Origin: JAHRAW01 sp965226545 | Lineage (GTDB): Bacteria; Pseudomonadota; Gammaproteobacteria; Arenicellales; Poriferihabitantaceae | DNA length: 64,000 nt | Assembly: GCA_965226545.1 (NCBI GenBank) | Contig: OZ245364.1 | Span: forward strand, 1,798,001-1,862,000 | Direction: 5' to 3' | Shown here: positions 49,923 through 58,790 of the stretch, piece after piece | How positions within the stretch are numbered: the first letter of the stretch is position 1 | Layout of the letters: each line of letters opens with the position of its first letter | Position numbers and translations under genes: made by a program | Notes under the pieces: generated by a model | The model's database searches: none | Told to the model about the DNA's origin: nothing | The model's input: only the letters and a program-made list of their open reading frames with translations

Positions 49923-52400
49923 TCAACGCAACTTGGCGTCGAGTTGGGCGCGCAATGCGGCGACGATGCGTTCGACATCGGCGTCGACTTCGGCGGCGTT
50001 AAGATTGCGCGATTTGGCGCGGAAGGTCAAGCGGAACGCAAAACTTTTTTGCCGCGCGGACAGCGGCGCGCCGCTGTATACATCGAACAACACAATCTTC
50101 GCCAACGTCTTGCCGCCCGATGCGCGAATGCAGGCGCGCGCCTGTTGCGCGCTGATTTTTTCATCGACGACAATCGCAACATCGCGCAACGCCGGCGGAT
50201 GCCGCGCAATATCGGCAAACATCGGCAACGCGGATTCGCCCAACACCGACAACGCCATCTCGAACGCCACCAACGGCGTCGGCAGGTCGGCGCGCTTTTG
50301 CACTTGCGGATGAATCTGCCCGATGTGTCCGACGCATTGCCCGCGCAATTCAATCCGCGCGCATCGACCCGGATGAAACGCGCGATGTTCATCGGCGCAA
50401 AACGAAAATTGTCCGGCGTCTTGGCTGCGATTAAGCAACGCGCAGACATCGCCCTTCAAATCATAAAAATCCACCGCGCGCGTCGATGCGCCCCACTGCA
50501 GCGGCAACGCCGCGCCGGCTGCGACCGCGCCGATGTGTGCGACTTCATTTTCGCCGCGCGCGCCCAAAAACACCCGCCCGCATTCAAACAATCGCACGCG
50601 CTCGAAGCGGCGATTAAGATTGGTGCGCGCCGCACCCAACAAGCCCGGCAACAAACTGCGCCGCATCACCGCCATGTCGTCGGCGATTGGATTGCTCAAG
50701 GCGACGCCGCGTTCGCCGGTCAATGCCGATTGCAGATTGGCGTCGACAAAACTGTAGGTGATGATTTCAAAATAACCGCGCGCGATGAGTTCACGTTTGA
50801 GCGTATCGCGCGCGATGTGTTGTTCGCGGTGGGCGTGTGTGCGCGCGACGCTTTTTGGGCGGCGCGCTGCGATGCGGTCGAAGCCGATGACGCGCCCGAC
50901 CTCTTCGGTTAAATCATGCGCGCCGTGAATATCCGAACGCCACGACGGCGCGCGCACCCGCCAGCCGTCACGCACCGCGCGCACCTCCATCCCCAATTGA
51001 CTCAGCAATTTATGCACGCGCGCATCATCGACCTGCACGCCGAGGATGCGCGCGATTTCGCTTTTGCGAAAATGAATCGGCGCGCGTTTCGGCGACTGTT
51101 TATCGATGCGCGCATCGGTGAGTTTGCCGGGTGCGCCGCCGGCCAATTCGACCAACAATCGCGTTGCGCGCTGCATTGCATGCGGCGGCATCAACGGGTC
51201 GGCGCCGCGTTCGAAGCGATGCGATGCATCGGTGTGCATGCCGTTTCGGCGCGCCTTGCCGAGCATTGCGGCTTGGGCAAAAAACGCCGCCTCCAAAAAC
51301 ACATCGCGGGTGTCGTCGCCAATCGCCGAATTCGCCCCGCCCATAATGCCGCCGAGCGCAACCGCGCGTTCGCGGTCGGCGATGACCAAATCATCTTCAT
51401 GCAGCCGCACTTCATTGCCGTCGAGCGTTGTGATGCGTTCGTTTTTGGCGGCGAGACGCACGACGATGCCGCCGCGCAGTTTTGCCAAATCGAATGCATG
51501 CATCGGCTGCCCCAACTCGAGCATTACATAATTGGTGATGTCGACGACGATGTTGACGCAACGCACGCCGCCGCGCCGCAATCGTTCGACCATCCAATCC
51601 GGCGTGCGCGCGCGCAAATCGACGCCGCACACCGCGCGCCCGATATAACGCGAACATGCCTGCGGTGCGCGCAATTCAATCGGCAGATGCACATTCGTGC
51701 GCGCGGCAACGACGGGCGCGGCGTAATCGTTTAATGCAAGTTTCGCGCGCGCGCCGGACAACGCCGCCGCCTCGCGCGCAATGCCGAGCATGCCGAGGCA
51801 ATCGCCGCGGTTCGGCGTCAATTGCAATTCGATGATGTCGTCATCCAATTGCAGATGCGCGCTCAACGATTTTCCCAACGGCGCGCGTTCATCCAACAAC
51901 AACACGCCGTCGGCATCGTCGCCCAACCCCAATTCGGCGGCTGAACAAATCATTCCATTCGAAGCAACGCCGGCAATTTCGCGCGGTTGAATCTTGATGG
52001 GGGAATTGGACTGTGACTTTGTTTGTGACTTCGCTTGCGACTTTGATTGTGATTTTGTTTGTGACTTCTCTTGCGACTTCATCGACGCATCGGTTGACGG
52101 CAACGTTGCGCCGGGCAATGCAACCGCGACCTTGATGCCGACGGCGACATTATCCGCGCCGCATACAATTTGATGTGCGCGTTGACCTCGATGCGCGCCG
52201 ACCTTCACCGTGCATATCGACAACTTTGCGCGCGGATGTTTTTGTACCGCGGTGATTTGCCCGACGACGATGCGCGGCGACAACGGCGCAAGCCGTTGTA
52301 TCGATTCGACTTCGAGACCGCCGAGGGTTAACTGCGCGGCCAATTTGCGCGCATCGAACGCGCCAATCCATTCGCGCAACCACGCGCAACTGATTAACAT
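49923..52400 (-). CDS. pheT: Phenylalanyl-tRNA synthetase beta chain
   Basis: An 825-residue beta subunit of the heterotetrameric enzyme that charges tRNA-Phe. The N-terminal tRNA-binding OB domain (about 40-150), B3/B4 editing region (CSRYIGRAVCGVDLRARTPD), B5 domain and C-terminal anticodon-binding (FDX-ACB) domain are all recognisable. Residues 108-132 are an unusual insert of KSQx repeats between LPGATLP and IQPREIAGVASNGMICS, encoded by a 12-base tandem repeat at 52005-52079. It sits in a surface loop of the OB domain, so the enzyme is probably functional. It follows pheS by 25 bases. Confidence 0.95.
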   Translation of the reverse strand: MLISCAWLREWIGAFDARKLAAQLTLGGLEVESIQRLAPLSPRIVVGQITAVQKHPRAKLSICTVKVGAHRGQRAHQIVCGADNVAVGIKVAVALPGATLPSTDASMKSQEKSQTKSQSKSQAKSQTKSQSNSPIKIQPREIAGVASNGMICSAAELGLGDDADGVLLLDERAPLGKSLSAHLQLDDDIIELQLTPNRGDCLGMLGIAREAAALSGARAKLALNDYAAPVVAARTNVHLPIELRAPQACSRYIGRAVCGVDLRARTPDWMVERLRRGGVRCVNIVVDITNYVMLELGQPMHAFDLAKLRGGIVVRLAAKNERITTLDGNEVRLHEDDLVIADRERAVALGGIMGGANSAIGDDTRDVFLEAAFFAQAAMLGKARRNGMHTDASHRFERGADPLMPPHAMQRATRLLVELAGGAPGKLTDARIDKQSPKRAPIHFRKSEIARILGVQVDDARVHKLLSQLGMEVRAVRDGWRVRAPSWRSDIHGAHDLTEEVGRVIGFDRIAARRPKSVARTHAHREQHIARDTLKRELIARGYFEIITYSFVDANLQSALTGERGVALSNPIADDMAVMRRSLLPGLLGAARTNLNRRFERVRLFECGRVFLGARGENEVAHIGAVAAGAALPLQWGASTRAVDFYDLKGDVCALLNRSQDAGQFSFCADEHRAFHPGRCARIELRGQCVGHIGQIHPQVQKRADLPTPLVAFEMALSVLGESALPMFADIARHPPALRDVAIVVDEKISAQQARACIRASGGKTLAKIVLFDVYSGAPLSARQKSFAFRLTFRAKSRNLNAAEVDADVERIVAALRAQLDAKLR
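52005..52079 (-). repeat. 12-bp coding repeat (KSQx) inside pheT
   Basis: On the minus strand units of the form AAGTCACAAXXX (Lys-Ser-Gln-X) are repeated about six times with synonymous drift. The tract is in frame within pheT and has the same flavour as the degenerate tracts between genes. Confidence 0.9.
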
Positions 52401-52425
52401 CTATCGAGGCCTCGACGGTTGCGCA

Positions 52426-53502
52426 TCAGAATGCGCCGAATTGTTTTAAGAACGCGATGTCGTTTTCGAAAAACAGCCGCAGGTCGTTTACGCCGTAGCG
52501 CAACATCGCAAGCCGTTCGACGCCAAGCCCAAACGCATAGCCGCTGAATTGATTCGGGTTGACGCCGCCGTGCCGCAACACCGCCGGATGCACCATTCCG
52601 CTGCCGAGCACTTCAATCCAACCGCTGTGTTTGCACACTCGACAACCGTCGCCGCCGCAAAACACGCAGGCGATGTCGACTTCTGCCGACGGTTCAGTAA
52701 ACGGAAAATACGACGGGCGAAATCGCACCTGCAAATCGGTTTCAAAAAATTCGCGCACGAAGTGAATCAACACGCCCTTCAAATCGCCGAAGTGCATGTC
52801 GCGGTCAATCGCCAGCCCTTCGAGTTGATGAAACATCGGCGTGTGCGTCACATCCGAATCGCAGCGATACACCCGCCCGGGCGCAATCACCATCAACGGC
52901 GGCGCGTGGCTGCGCATGTAACGAATCTGCACCGGCGAAGTGTGCGTGCGCAACAATCGCCGGTCGCGCAGATAAAAAGTGTCGTGCATCTCGCGCGCCG
53001 GATGGTCCGGCGGAAAGTTGAGCGCCTCGAAGTTGTGATGTTCATCCTCAATCTCCGGGCCGCTTGCAATGTCAAACCCCAATTGCGCAAAAATCGCCTG
53101 CATGCGCGCCAAGGTGCGGCTGACCGGATGAAGCGCGCCGTGCGATTGCGCGCGCCCCGGCAAGGTGACATCGATGCATTCATCGCGCAATTGCGCGGCG
53201 GTGGTCGCCTCTTCGAGCGCGACGCGGCGTTCATCCAGCAGGCGTTGGATGTGTTGCTTAAGTTCATTCAATTCGCGCCCGCGCGCGCGGCGTTCATCGC
53301 CGCTTGCATCGCCGAGTTGTTTCAGTTGCACGGTGACTTCGCCCTTTTTGCCAAGCCATTGCACGCGCAATTGTTCGAGTTCGCCAATCGACGCGGCGCG
53401 CGCCACGGCGTCTGCGGCGTGCGTTGCCAATGCGGACGGTGTCGTGGGTGACGATGACGACGGCGACGACGCTTTCGTTGATGTTGAGTTGTCGATGGAC
53501 AT
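52426..53502 (-). CDS. pheS: Phenylalanyl-tRNA synthetase alpha chain
   Basis: A 358-residue catalytic subunit. The coiled-coil N-terminus (LKQHIQRLLDERRVALEEA) is followed by the class II core with HPVSRTLARMQAIF, GPEIEDEHHNFEALN, HTSPVQIRYM, and the C-terminal GFGLGVERL-equivalent YAFGLGVERLAMLRYGVNDL. The first 20 residues are Ser/Thr/Pro-rich (STSTKASSPSSSSPTTPS), encoded by low-complexity sequence, and are longer than usual. It forms the alpha2beta2 enzyme with PheT. Confidence 0.96.
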   Translation of the reverse strand: MSIDNSTSTKASSPSSSSPTTPSALATHAADAVARAASIGELEQLRVQWLGKKGEVTVQLKQLGDASGDERRARGRELNELKQHIQRLLDERRVALEEATTAAQLRDECIDVTLPGRAQSHGALHPVSRTLARMQAIFAQLGFDIASGPEIEDEHHNFEALNFPPDHPAREMHDTFYLRDRRLLRTHTSPVQIRYMRSHAPPLMVIAPGRVYRCDSDVTHTPMFHQLEGLAIDRDMHFGDLKGVLIHFVREFFETDLQVRFRPSYFPFTEPSAEVDIACVFCGGDGCRVCKHSGWIEVLGSGMVHPAVLRHGGVNPNQFSGYAFGLGVERLAMLRYGVNDLRLFFENDIAFLKQFGAF

Positions 53503-53507
53503 GCGGA

Positions 53508-53996
53508 TTAATCGGCGGTCGTTGGCGATGTCGGGAAACTGACCTTGCGCGGCGTGATGGTTTGTTGGATGACCACGGTGCCGGCGAGTTTGTCATGCCA
53601 ACCTTGTTTGCGCCGGTCGAATGCAATCCAAAGATAGCCCAGCCCGACGGCGGACAGCGAGAGGAAATAGCCGAAATAACGACCAATGCATTGCGCGGTG
53701 CTCGGCGGCAATCCACTTTCGGCGTCGACGATGCGCGCGGCAATGACCATCTTGCCGGGGGTGGCTTGACGATATTTCCAAAACAAAATCACCGCGGCCG
53801 TCGACGCACTCCATGAACCGAACGCCGAAATCACCGCCGCCGCAACACCCGCGCCGGTCTCGCCATGCAAATAATGCAGGCTGTACGCCAAAATCAACGA
53901 CGGCACGATGACCGCCATGCCCAACACCGAGTCGATAATGTACGCGCCGCAACGCGCCCAAAAGCCGGCGTAGTGATGAGATTCAGCGTCGGGCAT
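53508..53996 (-). CDS. RDD-family membrane protein (copy 1)
   Basis: A 162-residue inner-membrane protein of the RDD family (ARCGAYIIDSVLGMAVI at residues 11-28 includes the R-DD-like position). It has about three helices and the typical ATPGKMVIAARIVDA loop. RDD proteins have been linked to Na+/H+ exchange and membrane homeostasis, but function is generally unknown. It is about half identical by eye to the gene upstream (RYFGYFLSLSAVGLGYLWIAFDRRKQGWHDKLAGTV, shortened here, is shared). It lies 5 bases upstream of pheS. Confidence 0.86.
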   Translation of the reverse strand: MPDAESHHYAGFWARCGAYIIDSVLGMAVIVPSLILAYSLHYLHGETGAGVAAAVISAFGSWSASTAAVILFWKYRQATPGKMVIAARIVDAESGLPPSTAQCIGRYFGYFLSLSAVGLGYLWIAFDRRKQGWHDKLAGTVVIQQTITPRKVSFPTSPTTAD

Positions 53997-54104
53997 TACA
54001 ACGGCTTCGAGGCAAACGGAACGGGGCGTGAAGTAAAGTGAAGTAACGTAAACGTCGTAAACGTAACGTGCGTGAATTAACGGGAATCGGAATCGGCGCG
54101 CAAC

Positions 54105-54596
54105 TTAAGACGACTCGGGGAAACTGGCTTTGTCCGGCACGATGTGTTTTTTGATGACCACAGTGCCGGCGAGTTTGTCGTGCCAACCTTGTTTGCGCGA
54201 GTCGAATGCAATCCAAACAAAGCCGAGCATGCAAATAAACGCGGAAACAAAATAACCGAGATAGCGGCCGATGCATTGCATGGTGCTGGGCGCTTTGCCG
54301 GTTTCGGCGTCGACGATGCGCGCGCCGATAATCATCTTGCCGGGCGTCGCTTGGCGAAAGCGCCAAAACAAAATTATCACCGCCGCCGGCACCGCCCATG
54401 AAATCAAATCGTCGCCGATGCCGACCACGTCATAGACCATCCAATAATGCCGCTCGTACGTCCACACCAACAAGTACGGCCCATACAGCCACGTCAACAC
54501 TGCGCTGACCAGCACTCCAATCAGTATCAAGTCGATAATGGACGCGCCGCAACGCACCCAAAAACCGGCGTATTCGAATTCTTCAGTATCGAGCAT
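54105..54596 (-). CDS. RDD-family membrane protein (copy 2)
   Basis: A 163-residue paralogue of the following RDD gene, with matching RCGASIIDLILIGVLV, FRQATPGKMIIGARIVDAET and QGWHDKLAGTVVIKKH segments. About three hydrophobic helices are present. The two copies form a tandem duplication between rplT and pheS, where most gammaproteobacteria have no extra gene. Function is unknown; a shared role with copy 1 or a heteromeric complex is possible. Confidence 0.86.
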   Translation of the reverse strand: MLDTEEFEYAGFWVRCGASIIDLILIGVLVSAVLTWLYGPYLLVWTYERHYWMVYDVVGIGDDLISWAVPAAVIILFWRFRQATPGKMIIGARIVDAETGKAPSTMQCIGRYLGYFVSAFICMLGFVWIAFDSRKQGWHDKLAGTVVIKKHIVPDKASFPESS

Positions 54597-54748
54597 TGCA
54601 ACGCTTGCACATTAAATAAGTCGACCAATGCGTCGATAAGTGCATCGACAAGTGCATCGAGTTAAGAGTCGAATTAAGGGTCGAGCCACTTGTCGAATCA
54701 ACGTGCGCGCAATCGTTCGCGTCATTAATAACGACAAGCCAACAACAC

Positions 54749-55108
54749 TCAACCGCTCAACGCCGCTTTGGCGCGTTCCGCCAACTGCGCGAATGCCGGT
54801 TTGTCGTTGACCGCCAACTCGGCGAGGATTTTGCGGTCGAGCGCGACGTCGGCTTTGGTTAAGCCGCTCAACATGCGGCTGTAATTCAAGCCGTGCGCGC
54901 GCGCCGCGGCGTTGATGCGCACAATCCACAGCGCGCGGAATTGCCGCTTGCGTTGGCGGCGGTCGCGATAGGCGTATTGCGCGGCGCGATTGACCGCGGC
55001 TTGCGCCGAGCGAAAGGTGCGGCTACGCGCGCCGCGATAACCTTTGGCGCGCTTCAGGATTTTGTTGTGGCGCGCCTTGGCGACGACGCCGCGTTTAATG
55101 CGTGGCAT
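54749..55108 (-). CDS. rplT: 50S ribosomal protein L20
   Basis: A 119-residue ribosomal protein needed for early assembly of the large subunit, and a translational repressor of its own operon in relatives. MPRIKRGVVAKARHNKILK and GYRGARSRTFRSAQ at the start, then RDRRQRKRQFRALWIVRINA, are diagnostic. It is 18 bases downstream of rpmI. Confidence 0.98.
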   Translation of the reverse strand: MPRIKRGVVAKARHNKILKRAKGYRGARSRTFRSAQAAVNRAAQYAYRDRRQRKRQFRALWIVRINAAARAHGLNYSRMLSGLTKADVALDRKILAELAVNDKPAFAQLAERAKAALSG

Positions 55109-55126
55109 GGGATTCTCCCGCGGGGG

Positions 55127-55324
55127 TTAACTGTAAGGCAGCAGTTTTTTAACCGCCGCACTGTCGGCTGCAGCGACCAATTGCCCGGAGCGCAGATGCC
55201 GCTTGCGCTTGGCTGATTTCTTGGTCAGGATGTGATTGAGATGCGACTGGGCGCGCTTGAACTTGCCGCCGGCGGTGCGCGAAAAACGCTTGGCCGCGCC
55301 GCGATTGGTTTTCAATTTTGGCAT
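55127..55324 (-). CDS. rpmI: 50S ribosomal protein L35
   Basis: A 65-residue ribosomal protein starting MPKLKTNRGAAKRFSRTAGG and ending AVKKLLPYS. Length and sequence are canonical. It lies between infC and rplT; the gap to infC (309 bases) is unusually long and repeat-filled, so it may have a separate promoter. Confidence 0.97.
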   Translation of the reverse strand: MPKLKTNRGAAKRFSRTAGGKFKRAQSHLNHILTKKSAKRKRHLRSGQLVAAADSAAVKKLLPYS

Positions 55325-55633
55325 TGCATATCTCCACTTAACACTGTGCGAATCAAAACAACATTACCGCTAAAAAGGCGACACCGTGCAATAACGCACA
55401 CCGCGCAACCCGTGAATTAACGCTTCATCACTTCATACCGCTTGATGCAACTTCATACAACGCACAAATTCATACCACATAAAACTTCATACAACTTCGC
55501 GGCGTCGATAATATCGACATCAAAATCGATATCGAAATTAAAATCGACATCGACATTAACATCGACAACACCATATCGCCGCGCCCGACAAAATCAAGCG
55601 CGCAACATCGCCGCACACCGTTCACACCCAAAC
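55325..55633. repeat. 309-base infC-rpmI spacer with ATCGACATCGACATT repeats
   Basis: The central part (55500-55570) is made of ATATCGACATCAAAATCGA-like 6-base units. CTTCATAC-type words precede it at about 55435-55495. infC-rpmI gaps are usually under 150 bases. No gene is seen. Confidence 0.7.
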
Positions 55634-56191
55634 TTAATCCGCATCGTCCGCCGCGCCTTTGCCGGCGGGTTTGACGCTGCGTTTGGGCGCAAGCACCATA
55701 ATCATCTGTCGCCCCTCCATCTCCGCGGCTTGTTCGACCACGGCGATTTCGTCGAGGTCTTTTACGACCTGCTTGAGCATCGCCAAGCCCAATTCACTGT
55801 GCGCCATCTCGCGTCCGCGAAAGCGCATCGTGACCTTGGTCTTGTTGCCGACCTCCAAAAAATTCGCAAGTTTGCGCAATTTGACTTCGTAATCGGCGAC
55901 ATCGGTGCCCGGGCGAAATTTAATTTCTTTGACCGTGATTTGCTTTTGCTTTTTCTTCGCTTCGGCGCGTTTTTTGCTGGCGTTGTACAGATACTTGCCG
56001 TAATCCATCACGCGACACACCGGCGGTTCGGCGTGCGGCGCGATTTCGACCAAATCATGCCCGGCGTCCTGCGCGATTTGGCGCGCATCAGCAAGCGGCA
56101 TTACCCCCAATTGGTCGCCGTTTTCCGCGACAACGCGAATCGGATCGCTTTGGATCTGTTCGTTTACGCGCTGCTGTTTTTGTTTAACGAT
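55634..56191 (-). CDS. infC: Translation initiation factor IF-3, probable AUC start codon
   Basis: A 185-residue initiation factor that prevents premature subunit joining and proofreads start codons. RVNEQIQSDPIRVVAENGDQ, the VCRVMDYGKYLY region, KEIKFRPGTDVADY and RFRGREMAHSELG are diagnostic. No ATG precedes the homology. The codon ATC at 56191 follows GAGG by 9 bases, and ATT/ATC starts are the known basis of IF-3 autoregulation. A TTG at 56209 is an alternative without a ribosome site. The C-terminus is an Ala/Gly/Asp-rich tail. Confidence 0.93.
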   Translation of the reverse strand: MVKQKQQRVNEQIQSDPIRVVAENGDQLGVMPLADARQIAQDAGHDLVEIAPHAEPPVCRVMDYGKYLYNASKKRAEAKKKQKQITVKEIKFRPGTDVADYEVKLRKLANFLEVGNKTKVTMRFRGREMAHSELGLAMLKQVVKDLDEIAVVEQAAEMEGRQMIMVLAPKRSVKPAGKGAADDAD

Positions 56192-56410
56192 AGTCGTAGC
56201 CCTCGTCAAGATCGAAAGAGGAAAGGTCGGCGCACCGCCTTCCGCGAATTGGGTTAATTAATAAGTCGTTAATTAAGTCGTTAATAACAGTGATTGGCGT
56301 CGTCAGTCACGTCGTTAGTCACGTCAACATTAAAGCCGCCGTTAACATCACGGATGTAACGATGACAATCGGCATTGTAAACCATAAACAGTCGGCGCGC
56401 CTATGTGCGT
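56192..56410. repeat. thrS-infC spacer with GTCGTTAATTAA and GTCACGTCG repeats
   Basis: Units TAAGTCGTTAATTAAGTCG (56262-56285) and GTCAGTCACGTCGTTAGTCACG (56300-56325) lie in the gap that separates thrS from infC. No gene is seen. Confidence 0.65.
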
Positions 56411-58333
56411 CTATAAATCGAAATCACCGCGCAATGCAACTTGTTCGGCGAGAATGTTGGAAAAATCATCCGCCGACATCACGCCCAAATCGCGCCCTTC
56501 GCGGGTGCGCACGGCAAGCGAATCGTCTTGCGCTTCACGTTCGCCAACCACCAACAAATACGGAATGCGTTGCAATGTGTGTTCGCGGATTTTAAGCCCG
56601 ATTTTTTCATTGCGCAAGTCGGATTCGGCGCGAAAACCGCCGGCGCACAATTGCGCGGCGACGCGCGCCGCATAATCGCCCTGTTTCTCGGTAATCGACA
56701 ACACGCTGCATTGCACCGGCGCCAGCCACGGCGGGAATTTGCCTTCGTAGTTTTCAATCAAAATGCCGATGAATCGCTCGAAGGAACCGAGCAAGGCGCG
56801 ATGCAACATCACCGGCGTGCGCTTGTCGCCGTGCGCGTCGATGTAATGCGCATCGAGCCGGCCGGGCATCGATAAATCGACTTGCATCGTGCCGCATTGC
56901 CACACCCGCCCGATGACGTCGCGCAATGAAAATTCAATTTTCGGCCCGTAAAACGCGCCTTCGCCGGGCAATTCCTTCCAAGTCAACCCTTTGGCGGCGA
57001 GCGCTTCGGCCAATGCGGCTTCGGATTTATCCCAATCGGCGTCGTTGCCGACGCGCGCTTCGGGGCGCAACGACAGCCGGTAAATCACCTCATCGAATCC
57101 AAAATCGCGGTATACCTCATGCAAAAAATCGATGAAGTCGGCGACTTCGCTTTGGATTTGTTCCTCGTCGCAAAAGATGTGTCCGTCGTCCTGCACAAAG
57201 CCGCGCACCCGCATCAAGCCATGCAAGGCGCCGGATAATTCATCGCGATGACACGAGCCGAACTCTGCCAATCGCAACGGCAATTCTCGATAACTGCGCA
57301 AGCCCTGATTAAACACCTGCACATGACACGGGCAATTCATCGGCTTGAGCGCAAACCGCCGCCCTTCGGATTCGAGAGCGAACATATCATCGCCGAATTT
57401 ATCGGCGTGTCCGGAACGTTTCCACAGCGAAAAATCGACCACCGCCGGCGTGTTCACTTCCAAATAACCGCGCCGCTGTTGTTGCGCGCGCATGTATTGG
57501 CGGATGGTTTGATACAGCGTCCAGCCGTGCGGATGCCAAAACACCATGCCCGGCGCCTCTTCTTGCATGTGAAACAAATCCAGTTGTTTGCCGAGTTTGC
57601 GATGGTCGCGTTTGGCCGCTTCAGCCAGTTGGGTGAGATGCGCGTTGAGTTGTTTTTTATCCGGCCAGGCGGTGCCGTAGATTCGCTGCAGCATTTTATT
57701 GTTGGAATCGCCGCGCCAATACGCGCCGGAGACGCGCATCAATTTAAAAAATCGACACGCGCCCATCGACGGCACATGCGGGCCGCGACACATATCGACA
57801 TATTCCTGATGAAAATACAATCCCGGCTGTTGGTCACGCGCAATGTTTTGTTCGAGGATTTCGACTTTATACGGTTCATCACGCTCGGCAAAAGTGCGAT
57901 GCGCCTCATCCCACGACACCGTGCGTTTGACGACTTGATAATCGCTCGCCGCCAATTCGCTCATGCGTTTTTCCAATGCCGCCAAATCTTCGTCGGTGAT
58001 GCGATGCGGCAAATCGATGTCGTAATAAAAACCGTTTTCAATCACCGGGCCAATCGCCATTTTGCTCTGCGGCCACAGTTGCTTGACCGCATGCCCGAGC
58101 AAATGCGCACAGGAATGCCGCAACACGCCTAAGCCGTCTTCATCCGCTGATGTAACAATCGACACCGCACAATCGTCGTCGACCACTTCGCAGGCATCGG
58201 CCAATGCACCGTCGATTTTGCCCGCCAACGCCGCCTTGCCCAACCGCGCACCAATGTTGTGCGCAATCTCGGCGATGCTCACCGGCTTGTCAAAACGACG
58301 TTTGGAACCGTCGGGCAGCGTGATTTCGGGCAT
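56411..58333 (-). CDS. thrS: Threonyl-tRNA synthetase
   Basis: A 640-residue class II synthetase. In order: an N-terminal TGS domain (1-60), the editing domain with HSCAHLLGHAVKQLWP (metal-binding histidines), the catalytic core with VDMCRGPHVPSMG, and GLMRVRGFVQDDGHIFC (motif 2). The class II motif 3 segment is ALLGSFERFIGILIENYEGK, and an anticodon-binding domain is at the C-terminus. Length is standard. tRNA-Val lies upstream, and infC downstream, in the usual order. Confidence 0.97.
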   Translation of the reverse strand: MPEITLPDGSKRRFDKPVSIAEIAHNIGARLGKAALAGKIDGALADACEVVDDDCAVSIVTSADEDGLGVLRHSCAHLLGHAVKQLWPQSKMAIGPVIENGFYYDIDLPHRITDEDLAALEKRMSELAASDYQVVKRTVSWDEAHRTFAERDEPYKVEILEQNIARDQQPGLYFHQEYVDMCRGPHVPSMGACRFFKLMRVSGAYWRGDSNNKMLQRIYGTAWPDKKQLNAHLTQLAEAAKRDHRKLGKQLDLFHMQEEAPGMVFWHPHGWTLYQTIRQYMRAQQQRRGYLEVNTPAVVDFSLWKRSGHADKFGDDMFALESEGRRFALKPMNCPCHVQVFNQGLRSYRELPLRLAEFGSCHRDELSGALHGLMRVRGFVQDDGHIFCDEEQIQSEVADFIDFLHEVYRDFGFDEVIYRLSLRPEARVGNDADWDKSEAALAEALAAKGLTWKELPGEGAFYGPKIEFSLRDVIGRVWQCGTMQVDLSMPGRLDAHYIDAHGDKRTPVMLHRALLGSFERFIGILIENYEGKFPPWLAPVQCSVLSITEKQGDYAARVAAQLCAGGFRAESDLRNEKIGLKIREHTLQRIPYLLVVGEREAQDDSLAVRTREGRDLGVMSADDFSNILAEQVALRGDFDL

Positions 58334-58506
58334 ATTGGAACGAGGTGAAACGCGGGAATTAATTGATTGCTTAATTAATCTTGCTTGATTAATTAATTTA
58401 ATGATGATTCATTAATTAATAACTATGAATAACGAGTGGAAAGTGACAATTAAAAAGTAACAGTTCAAAGTAACTTGTCAAAATAAAAAAACAACGCGCA
58501 ACAAAT

Positions 58507-58583
58507 TGGTAGGCGCGAGTGGATTCGAACCACCGACCCCCACCATGTCAAGGTGGTGCTCTAACCAACTGAGCTACGCGCCT
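58507..58583 (-). tRNA. tRNA-Val (GAC)
   Basis: On the minus strand 77 bases begin AGGCGCGTAGCTCAGTTGG and end CGCGCCTA plus encoded CCA. The anticodon stem CCACC/GGTGG closes the loop TTGACAT, giving GAC. Its place upstream of thrS is common in gammaproteobacteria. Confidence 0.97.
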
Positions 58584-58790
58584 GCAAAAAGTTTGCGAAG
58601 TATACGCCGATGCCGCGCGCAATGCAACGCACGACTCAATATCGCGTCTACTTCGATTCGAACTCGAACTCGACTTCGAATCGACTGTCAATCGCCTCAC
58701 GGCATTACTTCGAATTGACTGTGAATAAACTGTTAAGTAACCGTCAATCGACCGTACATCGACTTCATCGAATCAACCGTCAACCAACCT
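58584..58790. repeat. CGAACTCGACTTCGAATCGAC repeat spacer
   Basis: TTCGATTCGAACTCGAAC-like units (58650-58700) and TCAATCGACCGTACATCGAC words (58745-58780) fill the gap between holB and tRNA-Val. No gene is seen. Confidence 0.65.
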
